Shown: one piece after another, positions 1 through 8,619 of the stretch
How positions within the stretch are numbered: position 1 is the stretch's first letter
Layout of the letters: every line of letters starts with the position of its first letter
NCBI RefSeq assembly: GCF_042687825.1
Contig: NZ_JBHUQE010000001.1
Location: 248,001-312,000 of the forward strand
Origin: Sedimentitalea sp042687825
GTDB lineage: Bacteria > Pseudomonadota > Alphaproteobacteria > Rhodobacterales > Rhodobacteraceae
Length of the DNA: 64,000 nucleotides
Direction: 5' to 3'
Program-made: the position numbers and the translations under genes
The notes under the pieces: model-generated
Database searches by the model: none
What the model saw: only the letters and a program-made list of their open reading frames with translations
Told to the model about the DNA's origin: nothing

Positions 1-271
1 GGTCATCTGTTTTCAGCGCCAGCGAGCCGATCAGCAGCCAGATTTCCAGCGCTTTGGCCTGCTGCCGCAGCGCCGCCAGCATCGCATCATCCTGTTCCCG
101 GACAAGTACGCCGGTCTGCTGATCACGGCTGTTGGACAGGCAATTCGTCACTTCGGGCGTGACGACGAACCCGGCCCCCTCGGCGGCAGCCTGCGCAACA
201 AAGCGCTGAACCATCGGCAGGTTTGCCGCCGGATCATCGCCGGATGTGAGTTGGACAAGCGCGGTTTTCAT
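1..271 (-). CDS. Carbon-nitrogen hydrolase (nitrilase/omega-amidase family), 3' part cut by window edge
   Basis: Only the first 90 codons are present; the gene runs off the left edge. The protein begins MKTALVQLTSGDD and continues with a segment reading VVTPEVTN, which holds the first catalytic glutamate of the Glu-Lys-Cys triad of the nitrilase superfamily. The Lys and Cys regions lie outside the window. The N-terminus resembles the NIT2/omega-amidase-like branch, whose members hydrolyse small amides such as alpha-ketoglutaramate; the exact substrate cannot be told from this fragment. Its ATG overlaps the grxC stop by one base (TGATG), so it is translationally coupled behind grxC and comF in one leftward operon. 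Confidence 0.8.
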   Translation of the reverse strand, partial: MKTALVQLTSGDDPAANLPMVQRFVAQAAAEGAGFVVTPEVTNCLSNSRDQQTGVLVREQDDAMLAALRQQAKALEIWLLIGSLALKTDD

Positions 272-528
272 CACTCTGTCAGCAAGGCGTCCAGCTTGCC
301 CGCGCGCTCCAGAGCATAAAGATCGTCACATCCGCCAACATGGATATCGCCTACGAAAATCTGCGGCACGGTGCGGCCGCCGCTGGCCCGCTGAATCATT
401 TCCGGTTTGCGGTCAGGGTTCCGCAAAACGTCGATTTCCGAATACGCCACGCCCTTTTCGTTCAGCAGCCGTTTTGCAGCATGGCAGAAACCACAGAGTG
501 GAGAGGTGTAGATTTCGACCGATTGCAT
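271..528 (-). CDS. grxC: Glutaredoxin 3
   Basis: An 85-residue protein with one glutaredoxin domain. It reduces protein disulfides and glutathione mixed disulfides in the cytoplasm using glutathione. The active site is C-G-F-C in the context SPLCGFCHAAKRLL, in place of the classical C-P-Y-C. The family cis-proline motif (TVPQIF) and the GG-C-DDL segment that binds glutathione follow. The start is the ATG at 528, preceded by AAGGGG; a longer in-frame extension upstream lacks family similarity. It sits between comF and the carbon-nitrogen hydrolase, all reading leftward. Confidence 0.92.
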   Translation of the reverse strand: MQSVEIYTSPLCGFCHAAKRLLNEKGVAYSEIDVLRNPDRKPEMIQRASGGRTVPQIFVGDIHVGGCDDLYALERAGKLDALLTE

Positions 529-566
529 GTCAGAGCCCCTTGATTGTCGGCGCGTTTGTCGGGGAT

Positions 567-1295
567 TTAGTCCAGCTTTGCAACACGCGCCAGCGTCAGC
601 ACGCACACGTCATCCGCGCCGGCGTCCAGACAGGCCTGCGCGCAGGCGGTCAGGGTTGCGCCGGTGGTCATCACGTCATCGACCAGCAGGATACGCCGCG
701 CGACCAGCCGGTGGCGGCGCCGGGGATGCACGCGGATGGCGCCCTCCAGATCCGCAAAGCGCTGTTGTGCGCTGCGCCCGTCCAGCATCGCGGTGCGGCG
801 CGTGCGCTGCAACAGATCGGGGCAATGCGCCAGACCGGTCTGTCGCGCCAGCGCCTGTGCCAGCAGGCCGGACTGGTTATAGCGGCGTTTCGCCAGTCGC
901 GACCAATGCAACGGCACCGGAGCGATCAGCATCGACTGGCACAGGAACGGCCGTGCCGCCCGCGCCATCCACAGGGCCGCCGGACGGGCGATTTCCGGGC
1001 GGTCGCCATGTTTCAACGCCAGCACCATGCGCCGGGCGCGGTCCTTGTAGGTCAGCGCGGCACGGCCCTGCGACCAGGGGCGTGGCGTCTGCATGCAGTC
1101 GTCGCAGTCGATCCTGTAGCCGTCGGCCCCGCCGGGCACCGGCGTGCCGCAGCTTTCGCACACGGTGCCGCCGATAAAGGGCGTATCGCGCCAGCACGTC
1201 CCGCACAGACCGAAGTCGCTATCCACCATCGCGCCGCAGCCCAGACAGCGCGGCGGGTACAAGAGCGAAACCGCCGTTTGAATCCTTGCCAGCAT
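567..1295 (-). CDS. comF: ComF family phosphoribosyltransferase-like protein
   Basis: A 242-residue ComF/GntX-type protein. Near the N-terminus are paired cysteines (CLGC and CGTC, then CESC and CDDC) typical of the zinc-binding part of ComF. The C-terminal half is a type I phosphoribosyltransferase fold with the PRPP-binding motif ILLVDDVMTTGATL. ComF is needed for DNA uptake in naturally competent bacteria; in alphaproteobacteria its role is less settled. The ATG at 1295 is preferred because the family consensus starts there. The divergent methyltransferase starts only 17 bp away, so the two promoters must lie inside each other's coding region or overlap. Confidence 0.88.
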   Translation of the reverse strand: MLARIQTAVSLLYPPRCLGCGAMVDSDFGLCGTCWRDTPFIGGTVCESCGTPVPGGADGYRIDCDDCMQTPRPWSQGRAALTYKDRARRMVLALKHGDRPEIARPAALWMARAARPFLCQSMLIAPVPLHWSRLAKRRYNQSGLLAQALARQTGLAHCPDLLQRTRRTAMLDGRSAQQRFADLEGAIRVHPRRRHRLVARRILLVDDVMTTGATLTACAQACLDAGADDVCVLTLARVAKLD

Positions 1296-1312
1296 TTGCC
1301 TAGTTACCACCC

Positions 1313-2131
1313 ATGACCCAAGCGCCCCAGATATTCGACCGCTCCGCCCTGATCTGCCACCGCCAGCGGGCACGGCGTGACGACCTGTTTCTGCAACAGA
1401 TGGCGGTAGACGAGGTGCAGGATCGCCTCTCGATGGTTAACAGAACGTTTACGACACCCGCCGTGGTGACGGGCTTTGCCGCGCCGTGGCAGGCGGCCAT
1501 GCCCGCCGCCCAGCTGGTCGCCGATGACGATGTGCTGGATCTGCAGGCACAGGCGCATGATCTGGTGATTCATGCCATGTGCCTGCACTGGTCAAACGAT
1601 CCCGTGGGTCAAATCATCCAGTGCCGCCGCGCGCTGAAACCGGACGGGCTGTTCCTGGCGGTCATGCTGGGCGGGCAGACCCTGCACGAGTTGCGCGCGA
1701 CGCTGGCCGAGGCGGAAAGCCGCCTGACCGGCGGGTTGTCACCACGTGTGGCACCGATGGCCGAAATTCGCGAACTGGGCGCCCTGTTGCAACGCGCCGA
1801 TCTGGCTCTTCCGGTGGCCGACAATGTGGTCAGCGTCGCGCAATATCGCGATCTTGCGCATCTGATGCACGATCTACGCGAAATGGGCGAAGGCAACGCC
1901 CTGTCCGGGCGGCTGCGGCAACCGACGCGGCGCGGCGTCTTTCAGGCGGCTGAAACTCTGTATCGCGACCGTTTCGGCACGCCCGACGGCCGGTTGCCCG
2001 CCAGTTTCGAACTGGTCTGCCTGACCGGCTGGGCCCCGGCAGACAGCCAGCCCAAACCGCTGCGGCCCGGCTCGGCGCAGGCCCGGCTGGCCGATGCCCT
2101 TCAGACCAGCGAGACAAAATTGCCCGATTGA
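1313..2131 (+). CDS. NDUFAF5/BioC-like class I SAM-dependent methyltransferase-fold protein
   Basis: A 272-residue Rossmann-fold protein usually annotated as a BioC-like methyltransferase. Its second half closely follows mitochondrial NDUFAF5: ALKPDG, then GG-TL-ELR, a segment GGLSPRVAPM, LGALLQRA, and DLREMGEGNAL. In mitochondria NDUFAF5 hydroxylates an arginine of complex I subunit NDUFS7 and uses SAM only in an unusual way. Whether the bacterial protein does the same is inference. It diverges from comF and is followed, after about 54 bp, by hemH on the same strand. No bio genes are nearby, which argues against a role in biotin synthesis. Confidence 0.75.
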   Translation: MTQAPQIFDRSALICHRQRARRDDLFLQQMAVDEVQDRLSMVNRTFTTPAVVTGFAAPWQAAMPAAQLVADDDVLDLQAQAHDLVIHAMCLHWSNDPVGQIIQCRRALKPDGLFLAVMLGGQTLHELRATLAEAESRLTGGLSPRVAPMAEIRELGALLQRADLALPVADNVVSVAQYRDLAHLMHDLREMGEGNALSGRLRQPTRRGVFQAAETLYRDRFGTPDGRLPASFELVCLTGWAPADSQPKPLRPGSAQARLADALQTSETKLPD

Positions 2132-2185
2132 CCCACCGGCAAATCCGACTATGTGCACCGGAACCCAACAGATCAGGAAGACCGA

Positions 2186-3238
2186 ATGTTCGACACTGAC
2201 CAGCGCCCGACGCATGCCCCCGCCGATCATCCGGCATTGCCGACCGAAAAGATCGGCGTGCTGCTGGCCAATCTGGGCACGCCGGACAATTACGATTACT
2301 GGTCGATGCGCCGCTATCTGAACGAATTCCTGTCCGACAAGCGGGTGATCGATTACCCGTCCTGGAAATGGCAACCGCTGCTGCAACTGGTGATCCTAAG
2401 CAAACGCCCTTTCACCAGCGGCGCCGCCTATAAGTCGATCTGGAACCACACGGCCGGCGAAAGCCCTCTGATGACCATCACCAAGGCGCAGACCGCCAGG
2501 ATCGCCGAAGCGGCCGAACAGCGCTATGGTGATCGGGTGATGGTCGATTTCTGCATGCGTTATGGCAATCCGTCGACCCGGTCGAAGCTGCGCGCGATGA
2601 TCGAGGCCGGATGCCGCCGGATCCTGTTTTTCCCACTGTACCCGCACTATGCCGGCGCCACCTCGGCCACGGCAAACGACGCTTTTTTCCGCGCCCTGAT
2701 GAACGAGAAATGGCAGCCCGCCGCGCGGACGGTTCCGGCCTATTTCGACCAGCCCGCCTATATCGACGCGCTGGCCCAGTCCGTCGAACGGGCCTATGCC
2801 GGGCTGGATCGGCGCCCGGACATCCTGGTCTGTTCTTATCACGGCGTGCCGATCCGCTATCTGACCGAGGGCGACCCCTATCATTGTCAGTGCCAGAAAA
2901 CCACGCGGCTGCTGAAACAGCGGCTGGGCTGGCAGGACACCGATATCGTCACAACATTCCAGTCCCGCTTTGGCCCCGAAGAATGGCTGCAACCCTATAC
3001 GGTGGAAGAGGTGGCGCGGCTGGCGCAGCAGGGCAAGAAGAACATCGCAATCTGCGCACCGGCCTTTTCGGCCGACTGCATCGAAACGCTGGAAGAGATC
3101 AACGAAGAGATTCGCGACAGTTTCGTCGAGGCGGGCGGCGAGGACTTTACCTATATTCCCTGCCTGAACGACGACGCGGCCCATATCGCGGCTCTGGCAG
3201 AGGTCATCGACCAGAACCTGCAGGGCTGGCTGAGTTAG
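2186..3238 (+). CDS. hemH: Ferrochelatase
   Basis: A 350-residue ferrochelatase, which inserts ferrous iron into protoporphyrin IX in the last step of heme synthesis. Visible family signatures are GVLLANLGTPD near the N-terminus, the region SYHGVPIRY carrying the catalytic histidine, and APAFSADCIETLEEI with the metal-binding glutamate. The ATG at 2186 has AGGA about eight bases upstream and is preferred over an upstream ATG at 2153 that lacks a ribosome-binding site. A strong hairpin follows the stop. hemW (29.2 kb) and hemJ (37.3 kb) are other heme-related genes in the window. Confidence 0.96.
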   Translation: MFDTDQRPTHAPADHPALPTEKIGVLLANLGTPDNYDYWSMRRYLNEFLSDKRVIDYPSWKWQPLLQLVILSKRPFTSGAAYKSIWNHTAGESPLMTITKAQTARIAEAAEQRYGDRVMVDFCMRYGNPSTRSKLRAMIEAGCRRILFFPLYPHYAGATSATANDAFFRALMNEKWQPAARTVPAYFDQPAYIDALAQSVERAYAGLDRRPDILVCSYHGVPIRYLTEGDPYHCQCQKTTRLLKQRLGWQDTDIVTTFQSRFGPEEWLQPYTVEEVARLAQQGKKNIAICAPAFSADCIETLEEINEEIRDSFVEAGGEDFTYIPCLNDDAAHIAALAEVIDQNLQGWLS

Positions 3239-3269
3239 GGCGTTTCCGGTCCGCCCCCGGGAGAAAGAA

Positions 3270-3298
3270 AAAAGGCGGTGACACTGTCACCGCCTTTT
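3270..3298. terminator. Bidirectional intrinsic terminator between hemH and a small secreted protein gene
   Basis: A perfect 13-bp inverted repeat (3270-3282 and 3286-3298) with a 3-nt loop. The A-rich left arm and T-rich right arm give U-tracts on both strands. It lies between two convergent genes and could end transcription from either side. Confidence 0.85.
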
Positions 3299-3318
3299 CA
3301 AGTCGTATTTCGCTCAGC

Positions 3319-3501
3319 TTAGCTGGATGCGACTGCGGCGCCAACCAGAACCAGCAGGATCAGGGGCAGCCAAATGCCGCTGCTCGAGCTGCGGGTTTCT
3401 TCGACGATCACAGGCGCCTCGACAACCGGCTCGGCCAGGTTACCGGCAGAAGCGGACGAAGCGGCAGCAGCCAGTGCGGCCGCGAGAACGAGTTTCTTCA
3501 T
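3319..3501 (-). CDS. Small secreted/membrane protein of unknown function
   Basis: A 60-residue protein starting MKKLVLAAALAAAASSASAG, a textbook Sec signal peptide with an Ala-X-Ala cleavage site. It is followed by a short acidic proline/valine stretch (AEPVVEAPVIVEET), a serine run, and a C-terminal hydrophobic segment IWLPLILLVLVGAAVA that would form one membrane helix. The ATG at 3501 has a near-perfect GGAGG six bases upstream, so it is very likely translated. I recognise no named family; similar small proteins occur in Rhodobacteraceae. It is convergent with hemH and separated from it by a bidirectional terminator. Confidence 0.75.
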   Translation of the reverse strand: MKKLVLAAALAAAASSASAGNLAEPVVEAPVIVEETRSSSSGIWLPLILLVLVGAAVASS

Positions 3502-3636
3502 GTTAACCTCCAGAGTTCGCGCGGCCCACATCGGAACCGCGCACCAAGACTTACCTCGTAAGATTTTCTAAGCAGCAATACGCAGAGATTGCAAATGCTT
3601 GTTGGGTTCAGTCGGCCCACGAATCGCGCGATGTCG

Positions 3637-4254
3637 TCAAATTAGCAACACTTGCGTGCCCACCCGCGCCATCCCGAAAAGCTCGGCTATGTGCTCGTTG
3701 TACAGACCGATACAACCGTTCGACGATTGACGGCCGATCTTGCGAGTGTCGTGCGTGCCGTGGATACGGTAGTATTTCCAACTCAGATACAGCGCGTGTG
3801 TACCCAGCGGATTATCCGGCCCGGGCGGGATATAAGCCGGCCATTCCGGATTGCGCTTGCGCATCGACGGGGTCGGGCTCCAGCTTGGCCCTTCGACCTT
3901 GCGAATGACGCTGGTGCGCCCACGGCGGGTCAACTCCTCGCTCAGAGGCACGCTGGACGGGTACAGCTTGTAGACGCTTTGGTCTTCAGACCAGTAATGC
4001 AGGGCTCGTGATGTGGTATCGACTAGGATCGCGCCATTGTTCAGGTTGCTGAAATAGGGTTGCCACCGCATCGCGCGAAAGCTCGAGATGTTACGCCGCA
4101 CCGGAGGTTCGGGCTCCGGCGGCGGACGCAGCGGATCCACCGCTTGTGCTGCGTCTTCGATGTCGCTTTGCGCAAAGACCGGCGCACCGACAAAAGCGGC
4201 GCTGCCCGCCAAAAAACCGCGGCGCGAAGGGGTCAAGAGGGGCTTGGATGCCAT
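3637..4254 (-). CDS. Tat-exported L,D-transpeptidase (YkuD domain)
   Basis: A 205-residue protein with a twin-arginine signal (R11-R12 in SRRGFLAGSA) and a C-terminal YkuD catalytic domain. Such enzymes make 3-3 cross-links in peptidoglycan or attach proteins to it in the periplasm. The active-site region is HGTHD (165-169), then SSNGCIGL with the likely nucleophile Cys181. The usual motif is S/T-H/S-G-C-I/V-R; here the position after Gly-Cys-Ile is Gly instead of Arg, and Asn precedes Gly. The N-terminal linker is proline-rich. It diverges from the CAP lipoprotein gene. Confidence 0.85.
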   Translation of the reverse strand: MASKPLLTPSRRGFLAGSAAFVGAPVFAQSDIEDAAQAVDPLRPPPEPEPPVRRNISSFRAMRWQPYFSNLNNGAILVDTTSRALHYWSEDQSVYKLYPSSVPLSEELTRRGRTSVIRKVEGPSWSPTPSMRKRNPEWPAYIPPGPDNPLGTHALYLSWKYYRIHGTHDTRKIGRQSSNGCIGLYNEHIAELFGMARVGTQVLLI

Positions 4255-4423
4255 GTCGGGTGCCTATTTCCATTCGGTTTCACGAGTCGATGGGCATGAT
4301 ATTGCCGGAAAGCCGCAGTCGCAAACTAAACCGCCGCCATATCGCGAACTGGCGGATTTGTGAGTTTGCGCCGACGGGCCCGGCAATGTATTTGCACCGT
4401 CAGCACATAATTTTAGGTGAAGC

Positions 4424-4939
4424 ATGGCACGCGTTCTATCTGTTTTTCTGGCCGGGTTGCTGATTCTGGCCGGTTGCACCCAACAGGGTCCGTCGGGTGG
4501 CATCGGCGCAGATGGTCAGCCGTTGCCCAAGGTCTACAAGATCCGCAACAGCGATACCTCCAAGATCCAGTACCGCGTTCTTGATTCGGTCAACGCCCTG
4601 CGCAGCGCCGCCGGGGCCGGCCCGGTGCAATTGAACGCCCAGCTCACGGCGGCGGCGGCAACGCATTCGCGCGACATGTCGGTGCAAAACCGGCCCTGGC
4701 ATTTCGGCTCGGACGGATCGTCGCCGATCGACCGGGTGCAGCGTGCCGGTTACACCGGGGCCATGCTGGGCGAGAATATCTCGGAAACTTTTGAAACCGA
4801 GCTTGAGACCCTGGCCGCCTGGATGGAATCCCCGGGCACCCGGCGGGTGATCATGGACCCCGAGGCGATCAATATGGGCATATCCTGGTATCAGGAACGC
4901 AGTGGAAAAATCTGGTGGACGCTGGTGATGGGCGGCTAG
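4424..4939 (+). CDS. CAP/SCP-domain lipoprotein
   Basis: A 171-residue protein with a lipoprotein signal (LLILAGC, Cys18) and a cysteine-rich-secretory-protein/antigen-5/PR-1 (CAP) domain. Domain features include VLDSVNALRSAAG, a histidine in AAATHSRDMS, GENIS, and IMDPEAINMGISW. Bacterial CAP proteins are extracytoplasmic; biochemical roles are mostly unknown. It lies between two L,D-transpeptidase genes, which suggests, but does not prove, an envelope role. Its TAG stop shares the four bases CTAG at 4936-4939 with the stop of the convergent gene. Confidence 0.85.
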   Translation: MARVLSVFLAGLLILAGCTQQGPSGGIGADGQPLPKVYKIRNSDTSKIQYRVLDSVNALRSAAGAGPVQLNAQLTAAAATHSRDMSVQNRPWHFGSDGSSPIDRVQRAGYTGAMLGENISETFETELETLAAWMESPGTRRVIMDPEAINMGISWYQERSGKIWWTLVMGG

Positions 4940-5436
4940 GGCCGCAGGGTGATCACGGTGCCGTCCCGCACCATGGCATAGATCTCTTCGATCTCGTGAT
5001 TCTGCACCGCGATGCAACCCGCCGTCCAGTCGCGGCCCTTGGCCTTGGTTCGGTTGGGCTGACCATGAATGAAGATGTCGCCGCCGGGTTTCTTGCCCAT
5101 CGCCCGGGCCTGGGCGATGTCGCGTGCATTCGGATACGAGATGCCGACTGACAGGTGATAGGCGCTGCGCGGGTTGCGCCGGTCGATCAGATAGGTGCCT
5201 TCGGGTGTCCGACCGTCGCCCTCGATCTGTTTTGCGCCAACGGGTGCAAAACCCAGATCGAAATTATACGCCTTCAGAATGTCCTGATTGTGCAGCAGGT
5301 ACATCCGTCGCGCGCCCTTGTTGACCACGACCGAGGTGACCTCGGGTCCGGTATAACGTGGAATTCTGCGCGTTCGCGTACAGCCTGCAACCAACAGCGC
5401 CGACGCCGCACCAAGCCCGAATACCCGCCGCTTCAT
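4936..5436 (-). CDS. L,D-transpeptidase lipoprotein (YkuD domain)
   Basis: A 166-residue protein with a lipobox (LLVAGC, Cys19) followed by a YkuD domain. The catalytic region has IFIHGQPN (His124) and DWTAGCIAV with Cys141. The arginine that usually follows Gly-Cys-Ile is replaced by Ala, as in several short YkuD proteins of this clade. It is probably anchored in a membrane and acts on peptidoglycan or on protein linkage to it. It is a second YkuD protein within 1.3 kb, only distantly similar to the Tat-exported one. Its stop overlaps that of the CAP gene in a shared CTAG. Confidence 0.85.
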   Translation of the reverse strand: MKRRVFGLGAASALLVAGCTRTRRIPRYTGPEVTSVVVNKGARRMYLLHNQDILKAYNFDLGFAPVGAKQIEGDGRTPEGTYLIDRRNPRSAYHLSVGISYPNARDIAQARAMGKKPGGDIFIHGQPNRTKAKGRDWTAGCIAVQNHEIEEIYAMVRDGTVITLRP

Positions 5437-5520
5437 TCTTCTGCTCGCTTTTTTGCCTCACCACCGGCATACCGTCGATGGTCGGAAAATGAAATTCACT
5501 TTTTCCGGCGAAGGCGGAAT

Positions 5521-6747
5521 TCACCCGGCCCCGGGAAAATCAAAGCCCGCAACCAGTTCGACATGCGACGACCAGCGGAACTGGTCGACGACCTGCAACC
5601 AGTTCAAACGGTAGCCGACGGCCACCAGTTGTTTGGCATCGCGGGCGAAACTGACAGGGTTGCAAGACACGTAGGCAATGCGCGGCATTGCAGCCCGCGA
5701 CAGCTCGGCGACCTGAGCCTCGGCCCCGGCGCGCGGCGGGTCCAGCACGGCCGCGTCAAAGGCGGCCAGTTCGTCCGGCGTCAGCGGTCGGCGAAACAGA
5801 TCGCGGGCCTCGGTGGTGACCCGCTTCAAGCCCTGTGCCTGACGCCAGCCACGATCCAGGGCCGCAACCATATCCGCCTCGCCCTCGACGGCATGCACCG
5901 CCGCCGTCGCCGCCAAAGGCAGGCTGAAGGTGCCGCACCCGGCGAACAGATCGGCGATGCGGCCAGCGCCTTGCACGATCTCCAGCACCGCGGCCAACAA
6001 CGCCGCTTCGCCCTGAGGCGTTGCCTGCAAGAACGCACCCGGCGGCGGCACGACCCGGGCGGCACCGAACTGCTGTGCGGGCGGTGCGCGCATCGCGATC
6101 ACCTCGTTGTCCCAGGACAACCGGGCCAGACCGAATTGCTCGGTTGTCTGCGCCAGCGCCTGACGCAAGGGACCGTCCAGCGGTTTACCGCCGGTCACGG
6201 CCAGATCCAGCCCGGCGCTGCACAGCGTCGCCGTTACCGACAATTCGCCCTTGCGGCTGCCTCCCAGCCCAGCCAGCACCTCGGCCACGGGCAAGGTCTC
6301 CAAAAGGCGCGGGTCCAGCAGATGGCAATCGGAAATCCGGGTGATGACATTTGACGCACGACCGTGAAAACCCGCCAGCGCCCCCTTTTTGGTCCGCCGG
6401 ACTGACAAGGTCGCCCGCCGCCGCGAGCGCGGCGGTGAAATATGCATGGGGCGCAGCTCGGCGCGCAATCCCTGCGCGGCCAGGGCAGCAATCACGACCT
6501 GCTGTTTCCAGTCGGCCACAAAGTCGTCGGCGGCGTGCTGCAACTGGCAGCCGCCGCAGGACTGGTAATGCGGACAGGGCGGCCGGACCCGCTCTGGTGA
6601 AGGTGTCACGATGCGAATATCGGTCAGCAGGCTGCCCACGGCGACGCCGCTGACCGCCTCGCCCGGCAAGGTGCGTGGCGCATAGATCGGCCCATCGGCG
6701 ACGCCGTCGCCCTGGTGCCCCAGACGGGTGATGGTGTATGTGGTCAT
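5521..6747 (-). CDS. RlmD/TrmA-family RNA m5U methyltransferase
   Basis: A 408-residue protein of the RumA/TrmA family, which methylates C5 of a uridine in 23S rRNA or tRNA using SAM. It has a short TRAM-like N-terminus (ITRLGHQGDGVADG), a cysteine cluster for a 4Fe-4S centre (Cys58, Cys64 and Cys67 in CPHYQSCGGCQ), the SAM motif DLFAGCGTFSLPL, LDPPRAG, and the catalytic cysteine in YVSCNP. The rRNA position cannot be decided from sequence, so rlmC or rlmD remain possible. The ATG at 6747 is chosen over an upstream in-frame TTG at 6762. Confidence 0.88.
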   Translation of the reverse strand: MTTYTITRLGHQGDGVADGPIYAPRTLPGEAVSGVAVGSLLTDIRIVTPSPERVRPPCPHYQSCGGCQLQHAADDFVADWKQQVVIAALAAQGLRAELRPMHISPPRSRRRATLSVRRTKKGALAGFHGRASNVITRISDCHLLDPRLLETLPVAEVLAGLGGSRKGELSVTATLCSAGLDLAVTGGKPLDGPLRQALAQTTEQFGLARLSWDNEVIAMRAPPAQQFGAARVVPPPGAFLQATPQGEAALLAAVLEIVQGAGRIADLFAGCGTFSLPLAATAAVHAVEGEADMVAALDRGWRQAQGLKRVTTEARDLFRRPLTPDELAAFDAAVLDPPRAGAEAQVAELSRAAMPRIAYVSCNPVSFARDAKQLVAVGYRLNWLQVVDQFRWSSHVELVAGFDFPGAG

Positions 6748-6786
6748 CGCTGCCTGATACAAGGCTCTGAAGGCGCGAAAAAGCCC

Positions 6787-8619
6787 CTATTCCGCTGCCT
6801 CTGTGTGAATGAACCCACCGGATTGCCGGTTCCAGAACCGGGCATACAGCCCGCCCCGCGCCAACAGGGTGGCATGATCGCCGGTTTCCACGATGCGGCC
6901 CTCGTCCATGACGATGATCCGGTCCATTTCCGACAGGGTGGACAGGCGATGGGCGATGGCCAGCACCGTCTTGCCCTCCATCACCCGATGCAATGCGGCC
7001 TGAATCGCTGCCTCGACCTCACTGTCCAGCGCACTGGTGGCCTCGTCCAGCACCAGAATCGGCGCATCCTTGAGAATGGCGCGGGCCAACGCGATCCGCT
7101 GGCGCTGGCCGCCCGACAGCTTGACGCCCCGCTCGCCCAGATGCGCGTCATATCCCTGGCGCCCGGAAAAGTCCTGCAGATCGCGAATGAAATCATGCGC
7201 TTCGGCCCGCTGCGCCGCCGCGATCACCGCGTCCGGGCCGGCATCGGGGCGGCCATACAGAATGTTGTCGCGGGCCGAGCGGTTGAACATCGCGGTTTCC
7301 TGCGTGACCATGCCGATCTGCCGGCGCAGGCTGTTCTGCGTGACCTGCCTGATATCCTGACCATCGATCAGAATGCGGCCCTCTTCGGCCTCATAAAGCC
7401 GCAACAGCAGCGACACCAAGGTCGACTTTCCCGCCCCCGAGGCCCCGACGATCCCCAGCTTTTCGCCCGGTCTGATCGTCAGAGACAGGCCCTGCACGCC
7501 GCCCACATCGCGGCCATAGGCGAACCCGACCCCCTCAAAGACGATCTCGCCGCGCGCGACCTGCAAATCCCGGGCTTCGGGCGCATCCTCGATGCGATTG
7601 CGCACCGCCAGCGTGTTCATGCCATTCTCGATCTCGCCGACATGGGCAAAGATGCCCATCAGCGTGAAACTGACCCAGCCGGTCATCTGCGATATGCGGA
7701 TCGAGATCGCGCCGGCGGCAACGATATCGCCGGTCGTCGCCAACCCGGCATGCCACAGCAACAGCGTCGCCCCGATCAGCAAAACCGGCAGAATGCCGGC
7801 CAGCGTCATCAGCAGAAACCGAAAGGCGGCGGACAGTCCGCCGAACTCCAGTGCCCGATCGCGCAGCGCCATCATCGCCTGACGCGCCGCGTTATCCTCG
7901 TGCCGGGCGTGGGCGAACAGCTTGACCGTCTTGATATTGGTGATCGTGTCCACGACCTGGCCGGTGACCATCGCCCGCGCGCCGGCGCGCGCTGCCGACC
8001 GGGCGCGGATGCGCGGCAGAAACCAGCGGATCAGGGCCAGATACAGGACCAGCCAGACCGCAAAGGGCAGGATGGCCATCGGGTGAATCGACCCCAGCAG
8101 AACCAGCGACCCGACCAGCGAGGCCAGGGCAAAGACGATGGCGCTGATCACTTCGGACACGACCGAAGTCAGCGCATTGGCGGTCTGCATCTGTTTCTGC
8201 GCGATACGCCCGGCAAAATCGTCGTCAAAAAAGGTTACCGACTGGCCCAGGGTCCAGCGGTTCAGCCGCGCCAGCACCAGCGGCGTGACATTGGGCATCA
8301 CGACATAGTTGTTGGACAGGGACGACAGGCCGAACAGCACCGGGCGCAGCAGCAGAAAAAACCCCGCCGCCAGCGCCATGCGCTGCAGGTTCGGCCCGGA
8401 AAACAGATTTTCGGCGCCGCTGGTCGCGGCGATGTCGATCACCAGCCCCAGAATCCAGGCCGATCCTGCCTCCATCGCGCCGGCCAGTCCCGAGAACAGG
8501 GCGGCCAGAAACAACATCGGCCAGGCCCCTGTCAGGCACCAGCGGATGAACCCGGCCAGCCGCCTTGGGGGCGGCGTTTCGACGGGACGAAACGCATCAA
8601 TCAGGTTGCCTATCTTCAT
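6787..8619 (-). CDS. ABC exporter half-transporter (second of pair)
   Basis: A 610-residue fusion of a six-helix type IV exporter membrane domain (about residues 35-320) and an ATPase domain. The ATPase has Walker A GASGAGKST, signature LSGGQRQR, Walker B ILVLDEATSALD with the catalytic Glu, and the switch histidine in AHRLST. All are intact. Its start overlaps the stop of the upstream paralogue by four bases (ATGA). The two proteins share much of their sequence, including a common C-terminal ending (QSGGF then EAAE), so they very likely form a heterodimer that arose by duplication. The substrate is unknown; the group contains lipid, peptide and drug exporters. Confidence 0.92.
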   Translation of the reverse strand: MKIGNLIDAFRPVETPPPRRLAGFIRWCLTGAWPMLFLAALFSGLAGAMEAGSAWILGLVIDIAATSGAENLFSGPNLQRMALAAGFFLLLRPVLFGLSSLSNNYVVMPNVTPLVLARLNRWTLGQSVTFFDDDFAGRIAQKQMQTANALTSVVSEVISAIVFALASLVGSLVLLGSIHPMAILPFAVWLVLYLALIRWFLPRIRARSAARAGARAMVTGQVVDTITNIKTVKLFAHARHEDNAARQAMMALRDRALEFGGLSAAFRFLLMTLAGILPVLLIGATLLLWHAGLATTGDIVAAGAISIRISQMTGWVSFTLMGIFAHVGEIENGMNTLAVRNRIEDAPEARDLQVARGEIVFEGVGFAYGRDVGGVQGLSLTIRPGEKLGIVGASGAGKSTLVSLLLRLYEAEEGRILIDGQDIRQVTQNSLRRQIGMVTQETAMFNRSARDNILYGRPDAGPDAVIAAAQRAEAHDFIRDLQDFSGRQGYDAHLGERGVKLSGGQRQRIALARAILKDAPILVLDEATSALDSEVEAAIQAALHRVMEGKTVLAIAHRLSTLSEMDRIIVMDEGRIVETGDHATLLARGGLYARFWNRQSGGFIHTEAAE

